Of a DNA stretch of 64,000 nucleotides, positions 36,586-46,600 are shown piece by piece. This DNA comes from Pararhizobium arenae. Lineage in GTDB: Bacteria; Pseudomonadota; Alphaproteobacteria; Rhizobiales; Rhizobiaceae. The notes under the pieces are model-generated. The model was not told where the DNA came from and ran no database searches. It saw only the letters and a list, made by a program, of their open reading frames with translations. The stretch is taken from the NCBI RefSeq assembly GCF_001931685.1, contig NZ_MOOY01000001.1, positions 639,186 through 703,185 of the forward strand, read 5' to 3'. The position numbers and the translations under genes are program-made. Within the stretch, counting starts at the first letter, position 1, and every line of letters starts with the position of its first letter.

Positions 36586-37500
36586 ATGACCGTAATTCTC
36601 ACCGCCTGCACTCAGAGAAAGCGGGTTTCCCACAGCCCGTTGCTCTGTGCGAGAGACCTGCCTGACGGTAAGCTTTCGGACGTGGTCGAGACTTGGGCCG
36701 ATCGCCTCAGTCAAGTGAAGGTTACCCGCCCAGCAAAGGATCTTTATTGCGGCCGATCCTTCTCTGAGGCGGTCAAAGCGGCCCAAAATATCCAGGCTGA
36801 TCTTTATATCGTGTCGGCGGGTCTTGGCCTCGTTCCGGGCGATGTCAACGTGCCTTCCTATAACCTCACGGTCTCGAAGGGGACCGCCGACTGCGTCATG
36901 AACAAGCTCGATGGCGAATACTCTGAAGCCGACTGGTGGGCGGCGCTAGGCGGCGCCGAAGCGCTGCTTCACGTGATCGAGCAGGCTGACCCGGTGGTTG
37001 TTGTCGGACTCCCCTCCCCTTATTTGCGCATGATCGCACCGACACTGGCGCTTCTATCGGATGGACTCTGCAGCAAGTTGAGGATTGTCGGAGGTCGTGA
37101 TGTGCCGGACCTGGATCCGCGCCTTGAAGACTTTCGGCTCCCCTATGACGATCGCTTAGATGGCCCCGACAGCTCCTTGCCGGGGACAAGATCAGATTTT
37201 GCTTCCCGTGCCGCCCGCCATTTCGCGGAAGAAATACTGGTCAAGGCTCCGGTCGCATCAATCGACATTCATCGCACCCTGACTGAGGCCTCGATGTCGA
37301 CATGGACACGTCCGACCACCAAGTCTGGCGCTCGAATGTCCGACGCGGATCTTAAATCGATCGTTCGTGATCATTGGTCGCGTGCCGGCGGTCGTTCCAC
37401 CAAACTCCTACGGATATTGCGGGACGAATTGAACGTCGCTTGCGAGCAAAAGCGCTTCGCAAAGCTGGCGGCCGAGATCCGGAAAGAACAAGCCCTATGA
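36586..37500 (+). CDS. dpdC: YaaA/DUF328-like protein, probable DpdC
   Basis: 304 residues. The start ILTACTQRKR and later KDLYCGRSFSEAVKA and LYIVSAGLGLVPGD are typical of YaaA-like proteins. Known biology: in Dpd islands DpdC turns the inserted preQ0 base into 7-amido-7-deazaguanine, and I recall it carries a YaaA-type (DUF328) domain, so the assignment is by that memory and by position. It is the first gene of the operon and its stop overlaps the next start as ATGA. Confidence 0.65.
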   Translation: MTVILTACTQRKRVSHSPLLCARDLPDGKLSDVVETWADRLSQVKVTRPAKDLYCGRSFSEAVKAAQNIQADLYIVSAGLGLVPGDVNVPSYNLTVSKGTADCVMNKLDGEYSEADWWAALGGAEALLHVIEQADPVVVVGLPSPYLRMIAPTLALLSDGLCSKLRIVGGRDVPDLDPRLEDFRLPYDDRLDGPDSSLPGTRSDFASRAARHFAEEILVKAPVASIDIHRTLTEASMSTWTRPTTKSGARMSDADLKSIVRDHWSRAGGRSTKLLRILRDELNVACEQKRFAKLAAEIRKEQAL

Positions 37501-38618
37501 GCATTGACGAGAACAATCTCATAATACGTGCGGTCAAAACCCAGCAAGGCGACGGCGTCGACGTTTACGCCTTCTTTCTCCACGGCTCGGACCTCACGCG
37601 GATTGCCGATATCAGTCGGATTCATCGTGACGAGAAGGACCTAAAGGGTTTTCAGCGCAAGGAGATCCGCAGCCATGTTAACGCTATCGCGGAGTTTCTC
37701 GACAGCGGCCCAGTTCTTTTTCCCAATGCCATCACGCTCGCCCTTTCTTCCGACGTCACGTTTGACGTGTCTCGAGGACCGAAGCCGAAAGGACTGACCG
37801 AGGTCGGCCAATCGGGAACGCTGAACATCCCGATCAGGAAGGCCGGTGAGCGTGCCGCTTGGATCGTCGATGGTCAGCAGCGCTCATTGGCGCTCGCGAA
37901 AGCCAAGGATAGCCGCTTCCCGGTTCCGGTCATCGGCTTCGTCTCTCAGGACGTGCGGGTGCATCGCGAACAATTTATTCTGGTCAACAAGGTCAAAGCC
38001 CTCGACGTCAGGCTGATCAACGAACTCCTCCCGGAGGTGGGTTCGCTGCTGCCAAAGGATCTGGCGGCCAATCGTCTCCCGAGCGAGTTGTGCAACCTTC
38101 TCAATCGACAACAGAAATCGCCCTTTTATCGTCTGATCCGTCGCGCCTCCGATACTGGCAATGAGCAGAGCGTCGTCAACGATACGGCTCTGATCGACGC
38201 GATTAAGAAGAACCTCAAAGGCCCCTATGGCGCATTGAGTCAATATCTTACGGTTGAAGCCTATAACCCCGATGCCATGTACGATGCCCTTGTTCTCTAT
38301 TGGTCTGCCGTCCGCGACGTGTTTCAAGAGGCCTGGGGTAGGCAACCCACCGAAAGCCGGCTTATGCATTCTGCTGGCATCAAGGCGATGGGTGCTTTGA
38401 TGGACCAGGTGATGCTGCGCGCTGATAGCTCTGCGACACCGGAAACCGAAGTCAGAGAAGCGCTGCAGCGGATCGCCCCTTTCTGCGCCTGGACCGAGGG
38501 AACATGGGAGGGTGTTGGCCTGCAGTGGAATGAAATCCAAGGAACGCCGCAGCACAACCGGTTGCTCGCTGATCACCTGATGCAACTCGACCGCAAACTA
38601 TCCAGGCCGACACGATGA
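37497..38618 (+). CDS. dpdB: DGQHR-domain protein, DpdB (first copy)
   Basis: 373 residues. Contains the family hallmarks GFQRKEIRSH (residue 51) and IVDGQQRSLAL (DGQQR at 125-129), as in DndB/ParB-like DGQHR ATPases. Known biology: DpdB works with DpdA to insert preQ0 into DNA at the cost of ATP. Lies between dpdC and dpdA with ATGA overlaps on both sides. A second DGQHR gene follows dpdA; which one serves DpdA cannot be told from sequence. Confidence 0.78.
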   Translation: MSIDENNLIIRAVKTQQGDGVDVYAFFLHGSDLTRIADISRIHRDEKDLKGFQRKEIRSHVNAIAEFLDSGPVLFPNAITLALSSDVTFDVSRGPKPKGLTEVGQSGTLNIPIRKAGERAAWIVDGQQRSLALAKAKDSRFPVPVIGFVSQDVRVHREQFILVNKVKALDVRLINELLPEVGSLLPKDLAANRLPSELCNLLNRQQKSPFYRLIRRASDTGNEQSVVNDTALIDAIKKNLKGPYGALSQYLTVEAYNPDAMYDALVLYWSAVRDVFQEAWGRQPTESRLMHSAGIKAMGALMDQVMLRADSSATPETEVREALQRIAPFCAWTEGTWEGVGLQWNEIQGTPQHNRLLADHLMQLDRKLSRPTR

Positions 38619-39982
38619 GATTCATTTTCGCCGACAGCCTCGATCACGTCGATCCCGGTTACGACTTTCTCAGAGACCGGTACTCAGAAGGCCGCACGCC
38701 ATATTGGGACGACGCTTATCCGCATGAGATCATGGGCTATGCTCCGTATAAAGGAATGCTAGTTTCCCGCGGCATCGTCGGTGGCGCGGCCGTCGGCGGA
38801 AAATATACCGAGGCCCAGGCAATGCGCTTCCGCCGGGTCGGAGCACGCGAGTTCCTTCGTCTGGATAAGCCGCGATTCGAGCATCTGCCGATTTTCGGCG
38901 ATTGCGGGGCGTTTACCTATCATAAGGAAGATAAGCCGCCCTACACACCGGACGACACCGCGGAGTTTTACGACGATGCGCGCTTCACTCATGGCTGCTC
39001 CGTCGACCATATCATTTTCGATTTCGATGAAAGCCTGAAAGGTTTTGAGGGCGGCACGGAAGAGGCCCGCAGGCGTTTCGAGATCACGCTTGAGAATGCG
39101 TCAGCTTTTCGGACGTCGACGCAGCACATGTCGAACCGCTTCACGCCCATGGGCGTTATTCAAGGCTGGTCGCCTGGAAGCATGGCCGAGGGAGCCCGCC
39201 GACTGGTCGCGATGGGTTACGACTACCTTGCCCTCGGTGGTACCGTGCCGTTAAAAGCTTCGCAGATCAAAGCCTGCCTTGCCGCAATCCGTGATGTCAT
39301 TCCGGAGAGCACCCGCCTACATATTCTTGGATTTGCTAAGGCTGACGAGATCGATACGTTCGGCTCCTTCAATATTACCAGCTTTGATACGACCTCGCCG
39401 TTGATCCGTGCCTTTAAGGACGCCAAAGCGAATTACTACTTACCGAACAAGGCCGGAAAACTCGACTATTACACGGCGATCCGAGTGCCTCAAGCGCTCG
39501 AGAACCCCAAGCTGATGCGACTTGCCAAACGCGGCGCTCTTAACCAGGAGCAACTCGTATCGATGGAAAAGAATGCGCTCGCCGCGCTCAGATCCTATGA
39601 TCGCGGCGAGACTGATCTCGAAGACACCCTCGACACAGTCCTCGAATACGCGACGCCGGCCATCATGGGCGAGACGATTGGCGATTTGCCCGGAGCAAAA
39701 GCCGTTAAGGATCTCCGAGACAGATACAAGCGGACACTGAGCGACAAGCCCTGGAAACGTTGCTCCTGCCCAATCTGCTCTGCACTTTCGATTGAAGTGG
39801 TGATCTTCCGAGCGAGCAATCGCAATAAACGGCGCGGCATTCATAATCTGGGCGTCTACAACGCCCTTGTTGACCAACTCCCAATCAATAGCGGGCGAAA
39901 TGACGATACTCAAGTTTCCAGCGATCAGAGCCAGACAGAGCGAAGCACACACGGTTCTATCATTTGCAGCGCTAGCGTCTGA
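38615..39982 (+). CDS. dpdA: DpdA, DNA-guanine transglycosylase (TGT-like)
   Basis: 455 residues. Exchanges guanine in DNA for preQ0. The TGT-type catalytic pair is visible as D96 in FGDCGAF and D258 in ITSFDTTSP. The zinc site is C383, C385, C388 (CSCPIC) with H410. The length is that of island-type DpdA. The final 27 codons overlap the next gene in a different frame, so the extreme C-terminus may not matter for function. This gene defines the locus as a Dpd system. Confidence 0.88.
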   Translation: MRFIFADSLDHVDPGYDFLRDRYSEGRTPYWDDAYPHEIMGYAPYKGMLVSRGIVGGAAVGGKYTEAQAMRFRRVGAREFLRLDKPRFEHLPIFGDCGAFTYHKEDKPPYTPDDTAEFYDDARFTHGCSVDHIIFDFDESLKGFEGGTEEARRRFEITLENASAFRTSTQHMSNRFTPMGVIQGWSPGSMAEGARRLVAMGYDYLALGGTVPLKASQIKACLAAIRDVIPESTRLHILGFAKADEIDTFGSFNITSFDTTSPLIRAFKDAKANYYLPNKAGKLDYYTAIRVPQALENPKLMRLAKRGALNQEQLVSMEKNALAALRSYDRGETDLEDTLDTVLEYATPAIMGETIGDLPGAKAVKDLRDRYKRTLSDKPWKRCSCPICSALSIEVVIFRASNRNKRRGIHNLGVYNALVDQLPINSGRNDDTQVSSDQSQTERSTHGSIICSASV

Positions 39983-41015
39983 CCTGCAGAAATTTGCGGT
40001 CATCGAACGGGTCGCGCGCGATGCCGAGGGCGGATTGAGTGGGTTTCAGCGTCCGCAGATTGCTGGTCATATTCGGGAGATCCGAGATTATCTCGAGAAG
40101 CCGGAGGCGATCCTGCCCAACCCAATTGTTGTGGCGTTTACAACGAATGTCGAGATCAGCAACGAGGGTGCCGACGGGCGATGCATGGTAGAGATCGACA
40201 TCGCGTCGGGAGCGCCGGGCATGGTCGTGGACGGCCAGCAGCGGTTGACGGCGCTTGGCCAGGTCCATGAGAAGGACTTCCAGGTCTTCGTCTCGGCGAT
40301 CATCTGCCGCGACGACGAAGAACTACGCCGACAATTCGTCCTGATCAACAATACGCGGCCGCTGCCGAAATCGCTGATCTACGAACTGCTGCCGACCGTG
40401 ACCGGCCTGCCGCGCCGGCTTGGTGATCGTTCGGTCGCCGCCGATATCGCCGCACGTTTAAACTACGACGAACAATCGTCGCTTAAGGGTCAAGTCTACC
40501 AGCATACAAACCCGGGCGGCCTCATTCGAGATACGGCGATCCAGCGCGTCATTATCAATTCGCTGAGCGACGGGGTCATGCGTGAATTGATCCGCGAGCC
40601 CGACGGCACCGACCTCTGCTTCAAGCTGATCAGCGATTTTTACCGCGCGGTTCAGTATGTCTTCAAGGACGCATGGAAGAACCACACGCCAAAGACGTCG
40701 CGCCTTGTTCACGGCGCGGGCATCATGTCCCTCGGCTATGTCATGGAAATTCTCGTGCTCCTTGACGGCGCCAGAACCTTCGATGATTTCGCCAAGGGCC
40801 TTGCTTGTCTTGTCGATAACACCGCCTGGACGTCCGGCGAATGGAATTTCGCGGAAAACGACAAACGAAATTGGAAGTCGGTGCAGAACGTCAACCGCGA
40901 TATCGTGACGCTTGCACAATATCTCGTTGGAATCGTTCGTGCTGACGTCCGTCGCCGGCGCAACGAGGGTCAGGTGAGCACCGAGGAACCACGCCAGAAG
41001 GTCACGGGGACCTGA
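39900..41015 (+). CDS. DGQHR-domain protein, second DpdB-like copy
   Basis: 371 residues from MTILKFPAI. Shares GFQRPQIAGH (residue 48) and VVDGQQRLTAL (DGQQR at 111-115) with the first copy, but is clearly diverged. The start lies 83 bp inside dpdA, and the N-terminal strands are needed for the fold, so the overlap seems real. It ends against queE (stop and start share one base). It may be the DpdA partner, a DndB-like regulator, or the other half of a heteromer. Confidence 0.75.
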   Translation: MTILKFPAIRARQSEAHTVLSFAALASDLQKFAVIERVARDAEGGLSGFQRPQIAGHIREIRDYLEKPEAILPNPIVVAFTTNVEISNEGADGRCMVEIDIASGAPGMVVDGQQRLTALGQVHEKDFQVFVSAIICRDDEELRRQFVLINNTRPLPKSLIYELLPTVTGLPRRLGDRSVAADIAARLNYDEQSSLKGQVYQHTNPGGLIRDTAIQRVIINSLSDGVMRELIREPDGTDLCFKLISDFYRAVQYVFKDAWKNHTPKTSRLVHGAGIMSLGYVMEILVLLDGARTFDDFAKGLACLVDNTAWTSGEWNFAENDKRNWKSVQNVNRDIVTLAQYLVGIVRADVRRRRNEGQVSTEEPRQKVTGT

Positions 41016-41647
41016 TGAGCTACGCGGTCAAGGAACTCTTCAAAACGCTCCAGGGCGAAGGTGCCCAAGCCGGCAGAGTAGCGGTTTTTTGCCGTTTTTC
41101 CGGCTGCAATCTCTGGTCGGGCCGTGAAGAGGATCGCCCCAAGGCAGTCTGCCAGTTCTGCGACACGGACTTCATCGGTACGAATGGCGAGGGAGGGGGC
41201 AAGTTTCGCGATGCAGCGGAGCTTGCTGCAGCGATTGCCCGCACCTGGGGAAACAAGGAAAGCAGGCGATACGTTGTCTTTACGGGCGGCGAACCGCTGC
41301 TCCAGATTGATGCAGAGTTGATCGACGCGGTTCATGGGTATGGGTTCGAGATCGCGATCGAGACCAATGGCACGCTCGAGCCGCCAGCCGGCATTGACTG
41401 GATTTGCGTCAGCCCGAAAGCAGGCGCGCCCTTAAAACTTCGAGCCGGGAGCGAACTAAAGCTTGTCTTTCCGCAGCCGAACCTCCTCCCGGAGGCATTG
41501 CAGGACCTCCACTTCGAGCACTATTTTCTGCAACCGATGGACGGGCCGGAGCGCGCTGAAAATACCATTGCCGTGACCGAGTACTGCCTGGAACATCCCA
41601 AGTGGCGCCTTTCGCTACAAACGCACAAGATGATCGGAATCCCATGA
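41015..41647 (+). CDS. queE: 7-carboxy-7-deazaguanine synthase
   Basis: Radical-SAM enzyme that contracts 6-carboxytetrahydropterin to 7-carboxy-7-deazaguanine. The cluster motif has the QueE spacing C-x14-C-x2-C (GCNLW...VCQFCDTDF). TGGEPLLQ is the SAM-binding GGE motif. The length is 210 residues. It sits in the island operon, so it is probably dedicated to DNA modification, with a separate copy for tRNA queuosine possible elsewhere. Confidence 0.93.
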   Translation: MSYAVKELFKTLQGEGAQAGRVAVFCRFSGCNLWSGREEDRPKAVCQFCDTDFIGTNGEGGGKFRDAAELAAAIARTWGNKESRRYVVFTGGEPLLQIDAELIDAVHGYGFEIAIETNGTLEPPAGIDWICVSPKAGAPLKLRAGSELKLVFPQPNLLPEALQDLHFEHYFLQPMDGPERAENTIAVTEYCLEHPKWRLSLQTHKMIGIP

Positions 41648-42000
41648 AAATCACCCAAGCTTTCACCTTCGAGGCGGCCCATCGCCTGCCGAACGTCCCA
41701 GCTACCCACAAGTGCCATCGGATGCATGGCCACTCCTATCGGGTCGAACTGCAGCTCGCCGGCAAGGTCAATCCGGACACGGGTTTCGTCATCGACTTTT
41801 TCGATCTGGAAAAGGCTTTCGGCCCCCTCCTTGAACAACTCGACCACCACACGCTCAACGAGATCGAAGGGCTGGAAAATCCGACAGCTGAGAACATCTC
41901 GACATGGATCTGGACAAGGGTTCGCCCGCTCCTTCCCGAATTGAGTTCCGTAAAGGTATTCGAGACGCCCATGTGCTGGGCTGAATACGATGGCAATTGA
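41644..42000 (+). CDS. queD: 6-carboxytetrahydropterin synthase
   Basis: 118 residues. Second step of preQ0 synthesis. Zinc-binding histidines are in EAAHRLPN and MHGHSYRVE; the catalytic Cys is in THKCHRM. Overlaps queE as ATGA. Confidence 0.93.
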   Translation: MKITQAFTFEAAHRLPNVPATHKCHRMHGHSYRVELQLAGKVNPDTGFVIDFFDLEKAFGPLLEQLDHHTLNEIEGLENPTAENISTWIWTRVRPLLPELSSVKVFETPMCWAEYDGN

Positions 42001-42013
42001 GAGGTAGAGGACC

Positions 42014-42715
42014 ATGACGTCGACAGCGCTTGTTCTGTTTTCCGGAGGTCAGGATTCGTCGACCTGCCTTGCCTGGGCCCTCGATCGATACGAGCGGGTC
42101 GAGACGGTGGGCTTCGATTATGGTCAGAGGCACCGAATTGAACTTGATTGCCGTGATACACTGCGTCGTGAACTCAGTGCCATGAACCCGGCCTGGGCAG
42201 AGCGCTTAGGCGAAGATCATACGATTTCGCTGGCCTCGCTCGGAGAGATCTCCAAGACCGCGTTGACGAGCGAAATCGCTATCGAAATGGAAGACACAGG
42301 CCTTCCCAACACCTTCGTTCCGGGCAGAAACATTATCTTCCTGACCTTTGCTGCGGCCCTCGCCTATCGACGGGGGCTAAAACACATCGTCGGCGGCATG
42401 TGCGAAACAGACTACTCCGGATATCCAGACTGCCGCGACGATACGGTCAAAGCCTTGCAGGTCGCGCTCAATCTCGGCATGGAAAAGCGGTTTGTTCTCG
42501 ACACCCCCTTGATGTGGTTGGACAAAGCTGACACCTGGCGGTTGGCGCAGGATCTCGGAGGTTCTCGCCTCGTCGAAACGATCGTGAAGGAGAGCCATAC
42601 CTGCTACCTGGGTGAGCGTGGCGACCTCCATGACTGGGGATATGGTTGCGGGACGTGTCCGGCCTGCGATTTGCGGGCAAAGGGATATCAGCGATTTGTT
42701 GCAGAGCAGGTTTGA
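42014..42715 (+). CDS. queC: 7-cyano-7-deazaguanine synthase
   Basis: 233 residues. ATP-dependent conversion of the 7-carboxy compound to preQ0, the base inserted by DpdA. The PP-loop is [11 protein letters not shown], and the C-terminal zinc site is CYLG...[11 protein letters not shown]. It has its own ribosome site (AGAGGTAGAGG), 13 bp after queD. Confidence 0.95.
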   Translation: MTSTALVLFSGGQDSSTCLAWALDRYERVETVGFDYGQRHRIELDCRDTLRRELSAMNPAWAERLGEDHTISLASLGEISKTALTSEIAIEMEDTGLPNTFVPGRNIIFLTFAAALAYRRGLKHIVGGMCETDYSGYPDCRDDTVKALQVALNLGMEKRFVLDTPLMWLDKADTWRLAQDLGGSRLVETIVKESHTCYLGERGDLHDWGYGCGTCPACDLRAKGYQRFVAEQV

Positions 42716-42730
42716 AACGAGGGCGAAGAG

Positions 42731-43294
42731 ATGATCGCGACGCGCAGACAACGCATTGAAGGGTTCCTCTTTCTGGCCGGCTTTATAGCCTGCATTCCCT
42801 TGGCGAACTATATGATTGGCCACGTGGGAACCATGTGTGTTCCCGATGGCCCGTGCATCATACCGGTCGGCCCCGGTTTGACGGCGCCAAGTGGCGTGTT
42901 GCTGGTCGGCCTTGCTCTGGTACTGCGTGATCTGGTGCAGCGGCGGCTTGGGCTGACATGGGCTTTCGGAGCTATTGTGGTGGGAGCAGCGCTCTCAACG
43001 ACCTTCACTGCTCCTGCCCTTGCCTTCGCTTCCGCCGCAGCCTTCCTCTCGTCGGAGGTCGCCGACCTGCTGGTGTTCACGCCCCTGCAGAAGAAGGGCT
43101 TGGTGAAAGCCGCTTTGGCAAGCAGTATCGCCGGTCTTATCGTCGACAGCGTCATGTTCCTCTGGCTGGCCTTTGGATCGCTCGATTTTCTCGCAGGGCA
43201 GGTCGTGGGCAAAGCGATCATGGTGATTGCTGCCCTTCCCGTGCTTTTCTGGATTCGGAACCGCGATAAGCGTCTGGGTCTAATTCCTGCGTAG
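42731..43294 (+). CDS. yhhQ: YhhQ/VUT-family 7-deazaguanine transporter
   Basis: 187 residues with about five to six membrane segments. Motifs APSGVLLVGLALVLRDLVQRRLG and SEVADLLVFTPL are those of queuosine-precursor importers. It would supply preQ0 or a related base from outside, backing up the local synthesis genes. Last gene of the first operon, 15 bp after queC. Confidence 0.88.
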   Translation: MIATRRQRIEGFLFLAGFIACIPLANYMIGHVGTMCVPDGPCIIPVGPGLTAPSGVLLVGLALVLRDLVQRRLGLTWAFGAIVVGAALSTTFTAPALAFASAAAFLSSEVADLLVFTPLQKKGLVKAALASSIAGLIVDSVMFLWLAFGSLDFLAGQVVGKAIMVIAALPVLFWIRNRDKRLGLIPA

Positions 43295-43320
43295 CGGTAC
43301 ACCACAGATTTGACAAAGCG

Positions 43321-43352
43321 AGGTTTGCCGACTGTTGGACAGCGGCAAGCCT
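43321..43352 (+). terminator. Hairpin after the modification operon
   Basis: AGGTTTGCCG...CTGT, loop TGG, ACAG...CGGCAAGCCT form a stem of about 14 bp with one bulge and a G-U pair, 27 bp past the transporter gene. There is no T-run, so it could also be Rho-dependent or a stability element. Confidence 0.45.
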
Positions 43353-43540
43353 AGCGGGAGATGCTCGCAAATGATTGCGGCAACTGCTGCAGTTAACTGC
43401 CTGCATAACAACGGTCTTATCTTTCGGCAAAATTTAGCTCTATTGGCAACATCCGGTTCAACCGATATTGTTGAGCAATAATCACGAAGATTGCAATCAA
43501 ACCTTAACCTGCAACCTAGATATATGTCACACTTACGTAA

Positions 43541-43572
43541 TGCCGAATCGGGGGTTCGGCACCTTTCGAGGT
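43541..43572 (+). promoter_or_regulatory. Tandem hairpins in the leader of the restriction operon
   Basis: TGCCGAA-TCGGGGG-TTCGGCA (43541-43561) is a perfect 7-bp hairpin; ACCT-TTCG-AGGT (43561-43572) follows at once. They lie about 80 bp before dpdE in a 357-bp gap and could act as an attenuator or protein-binding site. Confidence 0.4.
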
Positions 43573-43651
43573 GGGCATAAGTGCATGATGTGTCGCTTGT
43601 TGCGGAGGAACGGGTTCCGGCAACGCAAAATCATTTGAACTGGTTACGCGC

Positions 43652-46600
43652 ATGCTGAACCTCGGCATGTTTGTTGAGTTGCCTGGCGGCAAGGGTCTGG
43701 GAAAGCTTGAAGCTGTTTCCGGCCGGATTTCGACAGTTACAGTTTTCCGATCGATCCGTAATGTGGAGACGCTAGAGTTTGAGCTTTCACGACTTGAGAG
43801 AGGTTATCTAAGCCCGCATACGCGCGTTTATGTTCCAGGGCGTGGGCGAACACGCGTGGGACGTGTTATCGGATTTTCACAAGCGGCGAACGGCTACATA
43901 GACTACGAGATTCAGTTTCCTAATGGGAGAGCCGAGGATCTAAATGAAAGGGCATTACAAGTTAGGCCTTGGAATGCTCCTGAAGATCCAGCCGAGATGC
44001 TTGCCATTGGAGCATCGGAGACTCAGTTTCTTCACGACCGCCGGCAAGAGGCTATGGGCGCACTTCTGAAGTTGAGGAGCGCGGCGCAAGGCCTCACATC
44101 AGTACCCTCAGCAAGTATTGACTACGTTCCGCACCAAGTTGCTGCAGTCAAACGTGTTTTGAGCGACCCGATCCAAAGATACCTCCTTGCCGATGAGGTT
44201 GGATTGGGCAAGACTATCGAAGCCGGACTCATCATCCGGCAACATCTCATCGATGATCCCGAGACCCGCGTCCTGGTTTGCGTTCCAGATCACCTCGTCG
44301 GACAATGGCGTCGCGAATTGATCGAAAAGATTCGACTCGATCAATTCGCGAAAGGGTTCGAGTGCTGCGGTCATACCGATATGGCCCAGGCTTCGCAGGC
44401 GCCAGATATCTTGGTCATCGACGAAGCGCATCACCTCGTGGGCATCGATGCCGGTCCGCTCCTGCCTGCCGCCAACCGGTTGCGCATCCTCAGCCAAGAG
44501 GCGCCTGTCCTCCTTCTGCTTTCTGCGACACCCGCTCTCGGCGAAGAAGCAAAATTCTTGGCGCTCCTGAACCTTCTCGATCCGATCAATCATCCAATCG
44601 AGGATTTGAGCGGATTCAAAGTCAAGCTTGCGCAACGGCGAGAGATTGGGCGCTTGCTGCTGAGCCTTTCTCCAGATGGGCCACGCATCGTTCTTCGGCA
44701 GCGTGGCGCTGAACTCATGCGGCTGTTCCCATCTGATGAGATCGTGCAGGAGTTTGCACCGCAGTTGATCGAGGCAGCGAAGGATCCGTCCAATGATCTG
44801 ACACACCTATGTTCGGTGCTGAAGGACCATATTGCCAACAGCTATCGTATCCATCAACGCCTCATCCGATCCCGCCGAGTGGATGCAGCAGGTTGGGAAT
44901 TTGTCCCGCGAGGGCCGATCACCGACGGCGAACCCCTCCTCTCGCATGTTAAAGTCGAAGAGGATCCTGCCGACATCTCGTCGGCCCTGCTAACGGCGCT
45001 TGAAGATTGGCGCTTCAGCGCGGCTGAGTCATCGATTAGCGCCGACGGCGAGACAGCACGCTTTGCGCTTCGATATCGAGACTTGCTCGGTGCGGTAAGT
45101 GAGGGTGCCGATGCCCTGAGAGGATGGCTGAGAGACGCTGAGCCGATTTTCGACGGTGAAGACGAACTCCTTGCCGCGCTCGGTGCCATTGCGGAAAAGC
45201 TGGACGATCAGCTCCGTATCGAGACGATGGTCGAGAGCACGACCCGGTTGATAAAGGCAATCAGGCCCGAAGCACAATTTCCCAAGGTGGTGGTGTTTGC
45301 GTCCAGCGAGTCGGTGGCTCGCCATTTTCATGACGTTTTCCAAACCGACGTGGACGGGACGGCCGCGTATTTGCTGACTAACGGCGCCGCTAATGCGGAT
45401 AAGGTCGTGCTGGAATTTAGTGGACGGAGCACGCCTTCGATCCTAGTCACGGATCGTTCTGGTGAGGAGGGCCTTAATTTAAGTTTCGCGGATGCGATCG
45501 TCCATCTCGACCTGCCAATGGCCGTGGCGCGGATCGAACAGCGGATCGGCCGCCTGGATCGATTTGGGCGGCGGAAGAGTTTGATCCGCCATCGTCTTTT
45601 GTTGCCATCTGATGAGGATGTCAGCCCTTGGAGAGCGTGGTTCGAGATGCTGGCTGGCGGCTTCATGGCCTTCAACCGCTCAACGAGTGATATCCAGTTT
45701 CTCCTGGAACGATTAGAGATCCGAGTCTTTGCAACACTCCTCCAACATGGGCCTGACGCGCTGAGAGCGATGACTGGCGATATTCGGGCACAGATCGCCG
45801 ATGAGCGTAAATCGCAGGACGAGCAGTATGCACTCGACCGTATAACCCTTGCTGAAGAGCGGGTAGAAACCTTTATCGAAGCTTTGGAGGACGCCGAAGA
45901 GGACGAAGAGGCGCTCGAACGCGCCGTTGATGGATGGCTCGTGGAAACGCTTCAAATTCGGAAGCAGCCGTTCAAGTGGCCCGAGGAGGATCCATTCAAG
46001 TTGGTAACCACCAGCCACACGCTGATTCCGCGGGTCCCGTGGCAATCGGAGCTTCACATCGACAACTCCACTGCACTGACCTGGAGACGGCGGGTCGTCA
46101 CGAACCGGCATAAATCCAATCTTTTGCGCCCGGGAATGCCACTTCTCGACGCGCTTGAGCGGTTCACGCGGTGGGACGATCGGGGAACGGCGTTCGCGAC
46201 ATACCGGGTCGTTCCAGATTGGAACGACGAGATATGGATCGGATTCAAGCTGTGTTTCGTCGTGGAACCGCAGATCGAGTTCACCGATTTCCTCGCGCCT
46301 TCCCGCTCGGATCTGGCCTTGTGGCGGCACGCTCAACGGTACCTGGCGCCAAGCGCGCATACGGTCTACATCGACTTGAACGGCGTTGAGGTCACAAATC
46401 CCGAACTCACCGCTATCATCAACCGGCGATATTCCGACAGACCGGTTAACGGCTTTCCGAAGGATATTAATCTTGGTAGCCGGCCGCAATTGCTTGCGGA
46501 CATCATCGATCCCTCAGCCTTTCAGTCAATTTGTCTCTCCATTCGTGATAAAGCGCGCGAGCGCCTGGCCTCGACGGATGAAGTCGGCTCTGCGGTCGCT

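Noticed and set aside
43295..43651. preQ1/preQ0 riboswitch before dpdE
   Set aside because: Tempting given the pathway, but I cannot match any known preQ1 class: no short hairpin followed by the A-rich pseudoknot tail.
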